The notes beneath the pieces are model-generated. The model searched no databases. It was not told the origin of the DNA and saw nothing but the letters and a program-made list of their open reading frames with translations. The position numbers and the translations under genes were made by a program. Below, in pieces: positions 1-7,985 of a stretch of 28,349 nucleotides of DNA (its first letter is position 1; every line of letters begins with the position of its first letter). Source of the stretch: Methanoregulaceae archaeon (GTDB lineage: Archaea; Halobacteriota; Methanomicrobia; Methanomicrobiales; Methanospirillaceae); assembly GCA_028679325.1 (NCBI GenBank), contig JAJRBS010000003.1, forward strand, positions 1 to 28,349, read 5' to 3'.

Positions 1-1185
1 ACCGGCTCCCATGGCAAGACCCTTGGCCGTGTCCTCGTAGAGCGCGAACCCGATCAGGATGTTTTCTTCCCCGTATGCATTCACCGCTTCACTTTCCCTC
101 ATACCGACGCTGGCGATCTCCGGGTCTGTGAAGACAGCGGACGGGACGAAACTATCATCCATCTCCACGGTCTCTCCAAGAATTGCGTTGCGATACACCA
201 CGCGGGCTTCCTGGTTCGCCAGGTGCTTGAACGGGTGGAGCCCGGTGCCATCGCCGAATGCCCATATCCCCGGCTGGGAGGTGCGGCGGAATGTGTCAAC
301 GATGATCCATCCCTTGTTATCGACAGCGATGCCTCCCTTTTCAAGGTGGAGGAGGTCGTTGTTCGGCGATCTGCCTGTTGCTACCAGCAATTCTTCGGCG
401 ACTAGCTCAACGATCGTACCGTCACCCCTGTTGACAGTAGTCACCACCTTCCCATGCACCCCGGCCTTTCTCACCGAACTGACCTCGTGATTGGTGAGGA
501 TCTTCAGATGTTCGCCAAGCCGGCTCCGGGCAAAGGCCGACACCTCCGGCTCCTCATCGGGAAGGAACCGGGGGTTTCTCCCGATGATAGTCACGGCAGA
601 ACCCATGGCCGACAGGAAGTGCCCGTACTCGGCGGCAATGTAGCCTCCTCCGATGATCACGATGCTCTCCGGAAGTTCTTCAAGCGACAGGAGGGTATCA
701 CTGGTGAGGTACCCGGCCTCTCCCAGGCCGCTCACCGGTGGAACCGACGGACGGGAACCGGTGCAGAGGAAGATCAGGTCTGAGCTGATGACAGAGGAGC
801 CGACTTTCAGGGTTTTTGGTCCCACGAATTCGGCGGTATCGGTGAAATAATCGATATCCTCTGCCTGCCGGAGGCTCTCCCCTATGGCTTCGATATCAGG
901 ATCGACAAGGCTTCGCATCCGTTCCATGACCGCAGGGAAAGATACGGCCGGGTTACCGGTGGAGATACCAAATTCGGATGCCCCTTCGATTATCCGGACC
1001 AGTTCCGCTGAATACAGGAGGATCTTAGACGGGATGCATCCCCGGGTCAGGCAGATCCCTCCCGGCCGGTCTTTGTCAATGACGGCTGCCCGTGCACCTG
1101 GGTTCCTGGCGATGAAAGCTTCGATGAGCTCGAGCCCTGACCCGGTGCCGATCAGGATTGCGCCATAGGGGACGCTGTCGGTCAT
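1..1185 (-). CDS. Class I pyridine nucleotide-disulfide oxidoreductase (mycothione reductase / dihydrolipoyl dehydrogenase-like), 3' end cut by window edge
   Basis: An ATG at 1185 opens an uninterrupted frame of 395 codons running off the left edge, so roughly the last 60-70 residues are missing. Visible in order: an N-terminal FAD-binding motif GTGSG (13-17), the redox disulfide GGICLTRGCIPSK with C45 and C50, a NAD(P)-binding motif GGGYIAAE (about 179-186), and a second FAD motif FGDGTG followed by KHLANQEARVV. The family transfers electrons between NAD(P)H, FAD and a small disulfide. The GTGSG motif, GGGYIAAEYGHFLSAMG and the KHLANQEARVV segment look more like the mycothione reductase branch than E3 of 2-oxoacid dehydrogenases. 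The C-terminal His-Glu dyad lies outside the window. The true disulfide substrate cannot be read from sequence. A possible TATA-like box (TATTTATC on the plus strand, 1208-1215) lies upstream. Confidence 0.9.
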   Translation of the reverse strand, partial: MTDSVPYGAILIGTGSGLELIEAFIARNPGARAAVIDKDRPGGICLTRGCIPSKILLYSAELVRIIEGASEFGISTGNPAVSFPAVMERMRSLVDPDIEAIGESLRQAEDIDYFTDTAEFVGPKTLKVGSSVISSDLIFLCTGSRPSVPPVSGLGEAGYLTSDTLLSLEELPESIVIIGGGYIAAEYGHFLSAMGSAVTIIGRNPRFLPDEEPEVSAFARSRLGEHLKILTNHEVSSVRKAGVHGKVVTTVNRGDGTIVELVAEELLVATGRSPNNDLLHLEKGGIAVDNKGWIIVDTFRRTSQPGIWAFGDGTGLHPFKHLANQEARVVYRNAILGETVEMDDSFVPSAVFTDPEIASVGMRESEAVNAYGEENILIGFALYEDTAKGLAMGAG

Positions 1186-1318
1186 ACGACTCCATCAGGT
1201 CACATTCCTATTTATCAGTGCTGTCCGTCACCGGCTCTCCAGACAGCGCCTTCCTCCAGGGCATTGCAGATATTTTTCCGTTAACTTCTTGCCGGCCGCA
1301 GTAGAATCATTCCACCAC

Positions 1319-1639
1319 ATGAGTTATCTCGTGTATGTCGCCATTTTCGGGGCAGCTGTTGTTTTTTTCCTCTGGCTGCGGGACGCCAGGATATTCTACC
1401 GGACCGGGCTTCCCGGTTACCGCCGCGCCGCCTACCGGGGCATCATCTACGGTGCGGTTGCTATCCTGGGAGTGGCTATGACATACCTTACCTCGCTTGA
1501 GATCCTCGGGCTCGGCATCATCCTGGCCGCACTCTACCTCCAGGGAAGGGAAGAGAAGGAGAAGATCTGGACCTCCGAGAGCACCATGGACCGGTTCTTC
1601 GGGAAAACCGCTCCCGGCATCGGGAAGGCCCGGCCATGA
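1319..1639 (+). CDS. Small membrane protein, unknown function, heading the hisS-top6 run
   Basis: A 106-residue protein that I do not recognise. Three hydrophobic stretches (about 3-20, 41-58 and 61-75) suggest an inner-membrane protein with a charged C-terminal tail (EEKEKIW, then KTAPGIGKARP). The ATG at 1319 is chosen over the in-frame TTG at 1289 because the hydrophobic segment begins right after it and the extra ten residues look unstructured. A TATA-like GATATTTTT at 1269-1277 would place transcription start near 1297. The stop codon overlaps the hisS ATG in an ATGA, so the two genes are probably translationally coupled. Function is unknown. Confidence 0.7.
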   Translation: MSYLVYVAIFGAAVVFFLWLRDARIFYRTGLPGYRRAAYRGIIYGAVAILGVAMTYLTSLEILGLGIILAALYLQGREEKEKIWTSESTMDRFFGKTAPGIGKARP

Positions 1640-2874
1640 CCATGATCCAGAAACCCCGGGGGACGAGGGACTTCCTCCCCGACGAGATGGAGCAGCGCCG
1701 GGAGGTGGAGGGTTTCATGCGGCGGATCGCCGGGACCTGGGGGTACCGGGAGATCTGCACCCCCGAATTCGAGGAGCTCGAGCTCTTCACGATCCGGTCC
1801 GGCGAAGGGATTGTCGGGGAGATGTATGTCTTCGAGGACAAGGGGGGCAGGATGATGGCGCTCCGCCCGGAACTGACAGCCCCTGTCCTCCGGATGTACG
1901 TCAACGAAGGACGAACCCTTGCTAAACCCCTGCGCTGGTACTACTTTGCCGACTGTTTCCGGTACGAACGCCCCCAGAAGGGGAGATACCGCCAGTTCTG
2001 GCAGTTCGGCGTAGAGCAGATAGGTGCTGATTCTGCCCTCGCCGAGGCCGAGGTCATCATGATGGCGGGGGAGATGCTTGCCGCAAGCGGGATATCTTTC
2101 TCCCTCCACGTCGGTCACCTGGCTTTCATGCGGAGTCTCCTCTCCGGGCTCGAACCGGGTGACCAGAAGAAGGCCCGGATGTTCCTTGATAAGAAGGATA
2201 ACCAGGGACTGGAAGGATATTTCGCCTCGATCGGGCAGGAAGATCTGGCCTCCTCCCTGACATCCCTTGCCGGATGCAGGGACCTCCCGTCTGCCTTCTC
2301 TCTTACCGGGGATATTCCCGAGAAAGACCGCATCTGTGAGCTCTTTTCAATCCTCGATGCAGCAGGAACACGCTACGAGCTCGACCCGGGAATTGCCCGG
2401 GGTCTTGACTACTACTCGGGCATGGTCTTTGAGGCCTATGCAGAGAACCTCGGGGCCGAGAACCAGGTCCTCGGAGGGGGTACCTACCGCCTGGCCCACC
2501 TGTTCGGTGGCGAAGAGACCCCCTCCTGCGGCTTTGCCGTGGGGTTTGACCGGGTGATGGTCTCCCGCGGGGAGAAGAGCCGTCAGGCAGCTCTTGTGGT
2601 CGGTATCGCATCCACCCCGGAAGGGCTCGAGTATGCCCTGGCCGCAGCCAGCCGATTCCGGGAAGCGGGGCTCCGTACCGAGCTTGCCCTTTCAGGAAAA
2701 TCACTTGGACAGCAGCTCTCAATTGTCGCACGCTCGGCCGATTTCGCCCTGATTATCGGGAAGAGGGAGAGCGACGAGGGTATGGTTACCCTGAAGGACC
2801 TCCGATCAGGGGCCCAGAAGATCCTCGCCCTTGACGATGCCATCGCGGAGGTGAAAGGGAGTGAGCCTCGCTGA
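1636..2874 (+). CDS. hisS: Histidyl-tRNA synthetase
   Basis: A 412-residue class II aminoacyl-tRNA synthetase that charges tRNA-His with histidine in the cytoplasm. Motif 2 (FRYERPQKGRYRQFWQFG, from about residue 108), the histidine-specific loop RGLDYYSGMVFE (255-266) and motif 3 (GFAVGFDRVM, 299-308) are all present. An anticodon-binding alpha/beta domain fills the last ~95 residues. Length is normal for the family. One detail differs from the common form: the GGGRYD-type stretch ahead of motif 3 reads GGGTYR (280-285). The start overlaps the previous stop (ATGA), and the 3' end overlaps top6B by 14 nt, so hisS sits inside a tightly packed transcript with the topoisomerase genes. A second ATG two codons downstream is an alternative start. 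Confidence 0.97.
   Translation: MTMIQKPRGTRDFLPDEMEQRREVEGFMRRIAGTWGYREICTPEFEELELFTIRSGEGIVGEMYVFEDKGGRMMALRPELTAPVLRMYVNEGRTLAKPLRWYYFADCFRYERPQKGRYRQFWQFGVEQIGADSALAEAEVIMMAGEMLAASGISFSLHVGHLAFMRSLLSGLEPGDQKKARMFLDKKDNQGLEGYFASIGQEDLASSLTSLAGCRDLPSAFSLTGDIPEKDRICELFSILDAAGTRYELDPGIARGLDYYSGMVFEAYAENLGAENQVLGGGTYRLAHLFGGEETPSCGFAVGFDRVMVSRGEKSRQAALVVGIASTPEGLEYALAAASRFREAGLRTELALSGKSLGQQLSIVARSADFALIIGKRESDEGMVTLKDLRSGAQKILALDDAIAEVKGSEPR
2847..2854 (+). promoter_or_regulatory. Shine-Dalgarno site deciding the top6B GTG start
   Basis: GGAGGTGA lies inside the hisS 3' end, six bases before the GTG at 2861. It matches the complement of the archaeal 16S rRNA 3' end over its full length. This fixes the GTG start and shows that top6B is initiated independently although it overlaps hisS. 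Confidence 0.8.
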
Positions 2875-4663
2875 CGAGCTCGCGAAACAGCAGCGGAGCA
2901 TCAGCGTTGCCGAGTTTTTCGAACGAAACAAGCATCTTCTCGGGTTTGATTCCCCTACCCGGGGCGTCATCACCACCGTCAAAGAGGCTGTTGATAATGC
3001 CCTTGACGCTTGCGAAGAGGCAGGCGTCCTCCCTGACATCTACATAGGCATCCGCCGGCAGACAGCCGACAGCTTCCGGATCATTGTCGAGGACAACGGC
3101 CCGGGGATCGTCCCCCGTCAGATTCCTTTCGTCTTTGGCAAACTGTTGTACGGATCCCGGTTCCACCAGATCCGCCAGAGCAGGGGTCAGCAGGGGATAG
3201 GGATCAGCGCGGCGGTCCTCTATGCCCAGCTCACTACCGGGGTCCCGACTCTCATTATCTCCCGGACCGGGGCCGATACCCGGGCAAGGCGTCTGGAGAT
3301 CCTGATCGACATCGAGAGCAATGAACCACGGATCGTCTCTGACGAAGAGATGGAGTGGGACAGGACCCACGGCACCCGGATCCAGATCGAGTTCAAGAGC
3401 AGTCTCGCATCGAAGAAGAGGCTGATCGAGTACCTCAAGTACAGCTCGGTGGTCAATCCCCATGCCCGGATCAGGCTTGAGCTGGACGACGAGACTCAGC
3501 TCTTTGACCGTGTCAGTGACGAGGTCATCGCCTGCCCGAAACCCATCAAACCGCACCCCCACGGGACAGAGATTGGCCAGCTCCGGCGGATGCTCTCCCA
3601 CAATTCCAGCCCGCTGCAGGAATTCCTGACCGGGTCCTTCTCCCGGGTAGGGAAGAAGACTGCCGAGGAGGTCTGCCGGAAGGCATCGCTGGATTGCACG
3701 AAGGATTCGGCCTCGCTTTCACCTGACGAACAGAAGAGGCTGATCGAAGCCCTTCAGGCCACAAAGATACCTCCTCCCCCGGTCGCCGTCTGTCTCTCCC
3801 CGATTGGTGAAGAACTGATCACCCGGGGAATCGAGAAGGAGTTTGAGCTCGACTTCATCAGGGCACGGACGCGGCCCGGATCCGTCTACTCCGGCCAGCC
3901 CTTCCTTGTCGAAGCAGCCATCGGTTACGGGGGGAAACTCCCACCAGAAGGAAATGCCACCATCCTCCGGTTTGCCAACCGGGTCCCCCTCATGTACCAG
4001 CAGGGAGCCTGCGCCATCACCCAGTCCATCGCCGGCATAAACTGGAAGACCTACGGGATTTCCCAGTCCGGTCTCCCGACCGGTCCGCTGCTCGTCCTGG
4101 TCCACGTGGCATCGACCAGCGTACCGTTCACGAGCGAGAGCAAGGATGCCATCGCCTCAATCCCCGAGATCGAGAAGGAGATTGTCCTCGCCCTCCAGGA
4201 GCTTGGCCGGGACCTGAAACTCTACCTCTCCCGCCGTGACCGGAACAGGCTTCAGGAAGACCGGGCCCGTGCGGTCTGCGCGATCCTCCCGGATCTGGCC
4301 GAAAAAGTGGCAGAGATCGTCGAGGAGACTCCTCCCGATATCTCGCCTATCGAAGGGCGGATCATGAGAAAGCTGGTGGCCCGCAAACGCACCAGGAAAG
4401 GTTCGGTCTCGCTCGAGATCTCCAATTATACCCAGAACCGGGTCGATGTGGCTCTCTACGACCTGTCCGGCGATGAGGCTTCGGATGCTGTACCGGCCCC
4501 GGATTTTACTACCCGGATGGAGGACGAGTTCACAAAGGTATGGAAGATCAGTATTGACCCCACCCACTCGTGGGTGGCACGGTACTCGGGACAGGGTGGG
4601 GGAGCGATAGAGCTCCGGGGCATGGATCCCCGGGATGTTGTGGTGGTGGACCTCGATGAGTAA
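2861..4663 (+). CDS. top6B: Type IIB DNA topoisomerase VI subunit B
   Basis: A 600-residue ATPase subunit of topoisomerase VI, which relaxes and decatenates DNA by ATP-gated double-strand passage as an A2B2 complex. GHKL ATP-binding motifs are clear: KEAVDNALDACE with the catalytic Glu42 and Asn46, VEDNGPGI (76-83) and GQQGIGIS (109-116). The transducer region follows, and a ~70-residue tail after about residue 530 makes it longer than the ~530-residue crenarchaeal form. Translation starts at a GTG with a full Shine-Dalgarno site. It overlaps hisS upstream by 14 nt and top6A downstream by 8 nt, as expected for subunits made in fixed ratio. Confidence 0.97.
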   Translation: MSLADELAKQQRSISVAEFFERNKHLLGFDSPTRGVITTVKEAVDNALDACEEAGVLPDIYIGIRRQTADSFRIIVEDNGPGIVPRQIPFVFGKLLYGSRFHQIRQSRGQQGIGISAAVLYAQLTTGVPTLIISRTGADTRARRLEILIDIESNEPRIVSDEEMEWDRTHGTRIQIEFKSSLASKKRLIEYLKYSSVVNPHARIRLELDDETQLFDRVSDEVIACPKPIKPHPHGTEIGQLRRMLSHNSSPLQEFLTGSFSRVGKKTAEEVCRKASLDCTKDSASLSPDEQKRLIEALQATKIPPPPVAVCLSPIGEELITRGIEKEFELDFIRARTRPGSVYSGQPFLVEAAIGYGGKLPPEGNATILRFANRVPLMYQQGACAITQSIAGINWKTYGISQSGLPTGPLLVLVHVASTSVPFTSESKDAIASIPEIEKEIVLALQELGRDLKLYLSRRDRNRLQEDRARAVCAILPDLAEKVAEIVEETPPDISPIEGRIMRKLVARKRTRKGSVSLEISNYTQNRVDVALYDLSGDEASDAVPAPDFTTRMEDEFTKVWKISIDPTHSWVARYSGQGGGAIELRGMDPRDVVVVDLDE

Positions 4664-5744
4664 GAAGGAGACCGATCATGAAGCGACACGGAAACTGGTG
4701 GGGATCGCCCGGGCCTGGTACGACCAGATGGTGACCGGACTGGTGCCATCCATTTCCCTGCCGACCCGGACCAAACAGAACATTGCCTACGACGATGAAT
4801 CAGAGGTGTGGAAGTACGGTGACAAGGAAAGCATCCGCTCGGCTGGGTCGGCAAAGAGCGCCCTCCATCTCCTGAAGATGTCGTTTGTCATCTGGTTTTT
4901 AAAAAAACAGATTGCCGAGAACCGCTCCTCGACACTGAGGGAGCTTTACTACATCTCTGAAGGTTGGAAAAAGGCAAAGTTCCAGGCCCAGGACGAGAGC
5001 AATTTTCTCATCGAGGACCTTGAGATCCTCACCGATATGCAGAGAGAGGCCTTCCATCTGAGGCCTGAAGAGGACGGGGCCACCATCTTCGGTCCCCTGA
5101 AGCTCCGTGAGGCTACCCGGCGCGGGTCAAGGGACATTCACTGCCAGGACGATGTCGGAGAGGCGGGATACCAGATACCCACGAACGTGGAAAATATCGA
5201 GTTCCTGTCCCACGATGCACGGTTCGTGATCGCAATCGAGACCGGTGGTATGTATGCCCGTCTCATCGAGAACGGCTTTGACAGCCAGCATTCAGCCATC
5301 CTCGTCCACCTGAAGGGACAGCCGGCCCGTTCCACACGGCGGATCCTCAACCGGATAAATGATCAGTTCGGACTCCCGGTGGTAGTCTTCACGGATGGTG
5401 ATCCCTGGTCCTACCGTATCTATGCAAGCGTCGCCTACGGGGCGATCAAGAGCGCCCACATCTCCGAGCTCCTGGCCACGCCGAAAGCCCAGTTCGTTGG
5501 TGTGCAGCCAAGCGACATCCGCGACTACAACCTCCCGTCCGATAAACTTACCGAGAAAGATGTCGCCGCCCTCAGGAGCGAGCTCACCGATCCCCGGTTC
5601 TGCTCCCCCTACTGGAAGGAACAGATCGAGCTCCAGCTGGCCCTCAACCTCAAATCGGAGCAGCAGGCCTTTGCAGCCCGGGGCCTCGACTTCGTCACCC
5701 GGGAGTACCTCCCGGCACGCCTCTCTGCCATGGGGATTATCTGA
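4656..5744 (+). CDS. top6A: DNA topoisomerase VI subunit A (Spo11-like)
   Basis: A 362-residue DNA-cleaving subunit of topoisomerase VI. The winged-helix 5Y-CAP domain carries the tyrosine pair in RELYYISE (Tyr98/Tyr99), one of which forms the 5'-phosphotyrosyl link. The Toprim domain shows Glu195 in IETGG and the DGDPW metal-binding motif at 247-251. The ATG at 4656 (MSKKETD) is preferred over one at 4635, because the longer form adds only a Trp-rich stretch read from the top6B 3' end. GGTGGTGG just upstream is an acceptable ribosome-binding site. The gene overlaps top6B by 8 nt and ends the operon; a T-rich stretch follows about 110 nt downstream. Confidence 0.96.
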   Translation: MSKKETDHEATRKLVGIARAWYDQMVTGLVPSISLPTRTKQNIAYDDESEVWKYGDKESIRSAGSAKSALHLLKMSFVIWFLKKQIAENRSSTLRELYYISEGWKKAKFQAQDESNFLIEDLEILTDMQREAFHLRPEEDGATIFGPLKLREATRRGSRDIHCQDDVGEAGYQIPTNVENIEFLSHDARFVIAIETGGMYARLIENGFDSQHSAILVHLKGQPARSTRRILNRINDQFGLPVVVFTDGDPWSYRIYASVAYGAIKSAHISELLATPKAQFVGVQPSDIRDYNLPSDKLTEKDVAALRSELTDPRFCSPYWKEQIELQLALNLKSEQQAFAARGLDFVTREYLPARLSAMGII

Positions 5745-5898
5745 ATCATCGGGAAGAGGTCATCGCGGAGGCCTCTGACCATGACAGCAGGAATTATTTC
5801 ACAATTTCAGATTGGTCCTGCCCCTTAGCTGTTCCAAGGTCCCCTAGCTCAAAGTTTTTCCATTTTTTTTTCAATCTCGAAAATAGTTGAGATTCTTT
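5745..5898. other. Convergent intergenic region between top6A and the pilus-like operon
   Basis: This 154-nt stretch lies between two gene ends. It holds two near-identical segments (CCCCTTAGCT at 5821-5830 and CCCCTAGCT at 5841-5849), a T-rich run, and a short inverted repeat AATCTC/GAGATT (5873-5878 and 5889-5894). No open frame of note is present. Confidence 0.6.
5855..5871 (+). terminator. T-rich terminator after top6A
   Basis: TTTTTCCATTTTTTTTT at 5855-5871 is a U-rich tract in the plus-strand transcript, the usual archaeal intrinsic termination signal. It would end the 1319-5744 operon. Confidence 0.55.
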
Positions 5899-7059
5899 TC
5901 AGACAAAGAACCGGAACATGATCCAGGCAATGAGAACCATGATGATCGAGTATTTGAGCCCGGCGACAGCCCTCCCTTCCCCCATCTGCCCGGCAACAAG
6001 GCCTGAGAAGAGGCCCTGAAGGATGGCTGCATGGGCAAACAGCCGGCCATAGAGGGCGAGGTCAATAGCGGCCCCAAACCTGGCCGCGCCCCCACCTACT
6101 CCTGACGCGGCGGAACCAGCCGTTGCCATCACCGTCAGGAATGTTGTGACCAGGATGTAGATAACGAAGACAAAGACAAAAAACGAGATCAGTACGATGA
6201 CGATGTAGATCAGCATGTTGTTCCGCCGCTCCATACGCAGCGATATGAACTCGTAACTGTCGCTCGCCGCCGCCCTGAGAACCTCGCTCACATCGCCTCC
6301 TGCCTTGCTGGCCTTGGCGATGAGATCGATACTCCTGTCCGTCAGTGGCGTCGCGAGCCGGACCCTGAACCTCTGGATGGCCTCGATGAAGGTGACATTC
6401 CAGGACATCTCGTTGTCAAGCCTCCGGACGTAGGGGGTGAGCGTGCTATAGTCGCTCTGGGCCACAAGGTGAACGGCGTTGGGCAATGTCATACCGGAGT
6501 CGTTCATCCCCGCCAGGTCCCGGAAGAAGTTCGGCAGGGCTTCTTCGATATGGCGACGGCGGGAGGATTCCTTGAAATCGAGAACGGCGAGGGGCACGGC
6601 AATGATCAGGAAAGTGAATATGGCAAGGTCGTCGACAACGGTCGAGAGGTACAGAGCGTTCAACCCATACGCGTTGAGGATATATGCTGTTCCGATAAGG
6701 AAGAACAGGATCCCCACCGGGATAGTGATGTACAGCGTATTTATCGGATTTCTCGTGAGCACCCTGACCGGGTGCCTTATCAGGAGTCTGATACCATGCT
6801 GAGAGGCCTGGTATTTCCCAATCTTCTGGACGATCTCTTCCTGCTCCTGTGCAAATTCCGTCGCCTCGCTCGTGCCGAGATCGGCCTTCGCTGTCTTATC
6901 CTTCTTCAGCAACCGGTTGAGGCCCGCAAGCCTTCCTGCGGGTTTTTCCGTCGCCGGCACCTGCTGCTGATCCTTTGCGTTCTCGGCCTGCCCAGAAGTC
7001 GACAAAACTGGCTCGCCGCCTTCTTTACTCGGGCCCTTAAAAAAATCCTTTATGGCCAT
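5899..7059 (-). CDS. GspF/TadC-family membrane platform protein with long cytoplasmic N-terminus
   Basis: A 386-residue type II secretion/type IV pilus platform protein. Residues 1-105 are hydrophilic and low in complexity. Transmembrane stretches lie at about 109-131 and 144-161. The cytoplasmic GspF domain (about 165-280) holds the hallmarks RHIEEALPNFFRDLAG and KASKAGGDVSEVLR. Further membrane stretches are at about 282-310, 335-355 and 368-386. Such proteins form the inner-membrane base on which the ATPase drives pilin assembly. It is last in the minus-strand operon, 2 nt after a second GspF protein. Tandem platform genes are typical of Tad (TadB/TadC) and archaeal Epd-like pili. The Gly/Ala-rich linker at about 311-330 is unusual. 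Confidence 0.88.
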   Translation of the reverse strand: MAIKDFFKGPSKEGGEPVLSTSGQAENAKDQQQVPATEKPAGRLAGLNRLLKKDKTAKADLGTSEATEFAQEQEEIVQKIGKYQASQHGIRLLIRHPVRVLTRNPINTLYITIPVGILFFLIGTAYILNAYGLNALYLSTVVDDLAIFTFLIIAVPLAVLDFKESSRRRHIEEALPNFFRDLAGMNDSGMTLPNAVHLVAQSDYSTLTPYVRRLDNEMSWNVTFIEAIQRFRVRLATPLTDRSIDLIAKASKAGGDVSEVLRAAASDSYEFISLRMERRNNMLIYIVIVLISFFVFVFVIYILVTTFLTVMATAGSAASGVGGGAARFGAAIDLALYGRLFAHAAILQGLFSGLVAGQMGEGRAVAGLKYSIIMVLIAWIMFRFFV

Positions 7060-7061
7060 GG

Positions 7062-7985
7062 CTAGGTCTCCGGTGTCATGGAGCTGATAAGGATCACGAA
7101 CATGATACTCCCGAATGGTATGACGAGGTAGATGATGATGTACAGGAAGATCGGCTGGGACTGATTGGAAAGGATCGACATGATCGACTGGAGAATGATG
7201 AGGAAGAGCGGGCCGGCCACCATCGCTGTCACGTAGGACTCGGCTATCAGACCGAGGGTCTCCAGGAAAAGTTTCTGGGTCTGGCGGTTTTCCAGCGCGT
7301 ACTGTTCGGCCTTCGTCCTGAAATAGTCGGTGAGATTGCTGCCACTCGATATGCAGCCCATGGAACCCTGGAGGAACTCCTTCATCCGGTAGCTCGGTGT
7401 GGTCGAGGAGACCAGCCGGAGGGCGTCGGTCAGGTCCTTTCCGTACAGGTCGATCTCGAGGGCGATAAACCGCGCTTCCGTGGCAGCCTGACCGTAAATC
7501 GGGCTGTTCCCGAGCTGGCGGAATATTTCTGCCGGAGGGATTCCTGCCGTGGACATGGCGGTAATATAGTTGATGGCGTAAGGAAGATTTGCATCGATGT
7601 TCCTCTTCCGGTTACCGGAAACGAATCCCGGGTAGAGAAGATAGACGACGAATGTGCCACCGCCGATGACTGCAAAGGAGATGATAACGGCAAGCACAGT
7701 TCCGATAATAAGCGAATACTGGGAAAGGGAAAAAATGAACTCAGGTACGGCCCCCTGGTACTGGAACATTCCCGGTATATTCAAAATCCATGTGAATAAT
7801 CCGAGAACCAGGGCGGACAAGATTCCCACGATACCAGAGACAAAGTAGGCGGTCGAGAGATAAACCTCGAAGGGGACCTTCATTCTCGCCGTCAGGAGGG
7901 AGTTCCGGAGGTCCGCGTACTTGTCCCGCTTTTTTCCGGCATAGGGTCCAAGCAGCCTGAAGGCCAGGCGTTCGATGCTATTCAT
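7062..7985 (-). CDS. GspF/TadC-family membrane platform protein
   Basis: A 307-residue second platform protein. Hydrophobic segments at about 41-68, 90-118, 250-272 and 278-302 flank a cytoplasmic GspF domain (about 125-245) with NIDANLPYAINYITAMSTAGIPPAEIF and DLTDALRLVSSTTPS. It lacks the long N-terminal extension of its neighbour. The ATG at 7985 overlaps the end of the ATPase gene by 8 nt, and the stop is 2 nt before the next gene, so it is made together with both. By analogy with Tad/Epd systems the two platform proteins may form a hetero-oligomer. Confidence 0.88.
   Translation of the reverse strand: MNSIERLAFRLLGPYAGKKRDKYADLRNSLLTARMKVPFEVYLSTAYFVSGIVGILSALVLGLFTWILNIPGMFQYQGAVPEFIFSLSQYSLIIGTVLAVIISFAVIGGGTFVVYLLYPGFVSGNRKRNIDANLPYAINYITAMSTAGIPPAEIFRQLGNSPIYGQAATEARFIALEIDLYGKDLTDALRLVSSTTPSYRMKEFLQGSMGCISSGSNLTDYFRTKAEQYALENRQTQKLFLETLGLIAESYVTAMVAGPLFLIILQSIMSILSNQSQPIFLYIIIYLVIPFGSIMFVILISSMTPET

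Noticed and set aside
2786..3601. 271-codon minus-strand frame
   Set aside because: It is antisense to top6B and has the composition of a shadow frame.
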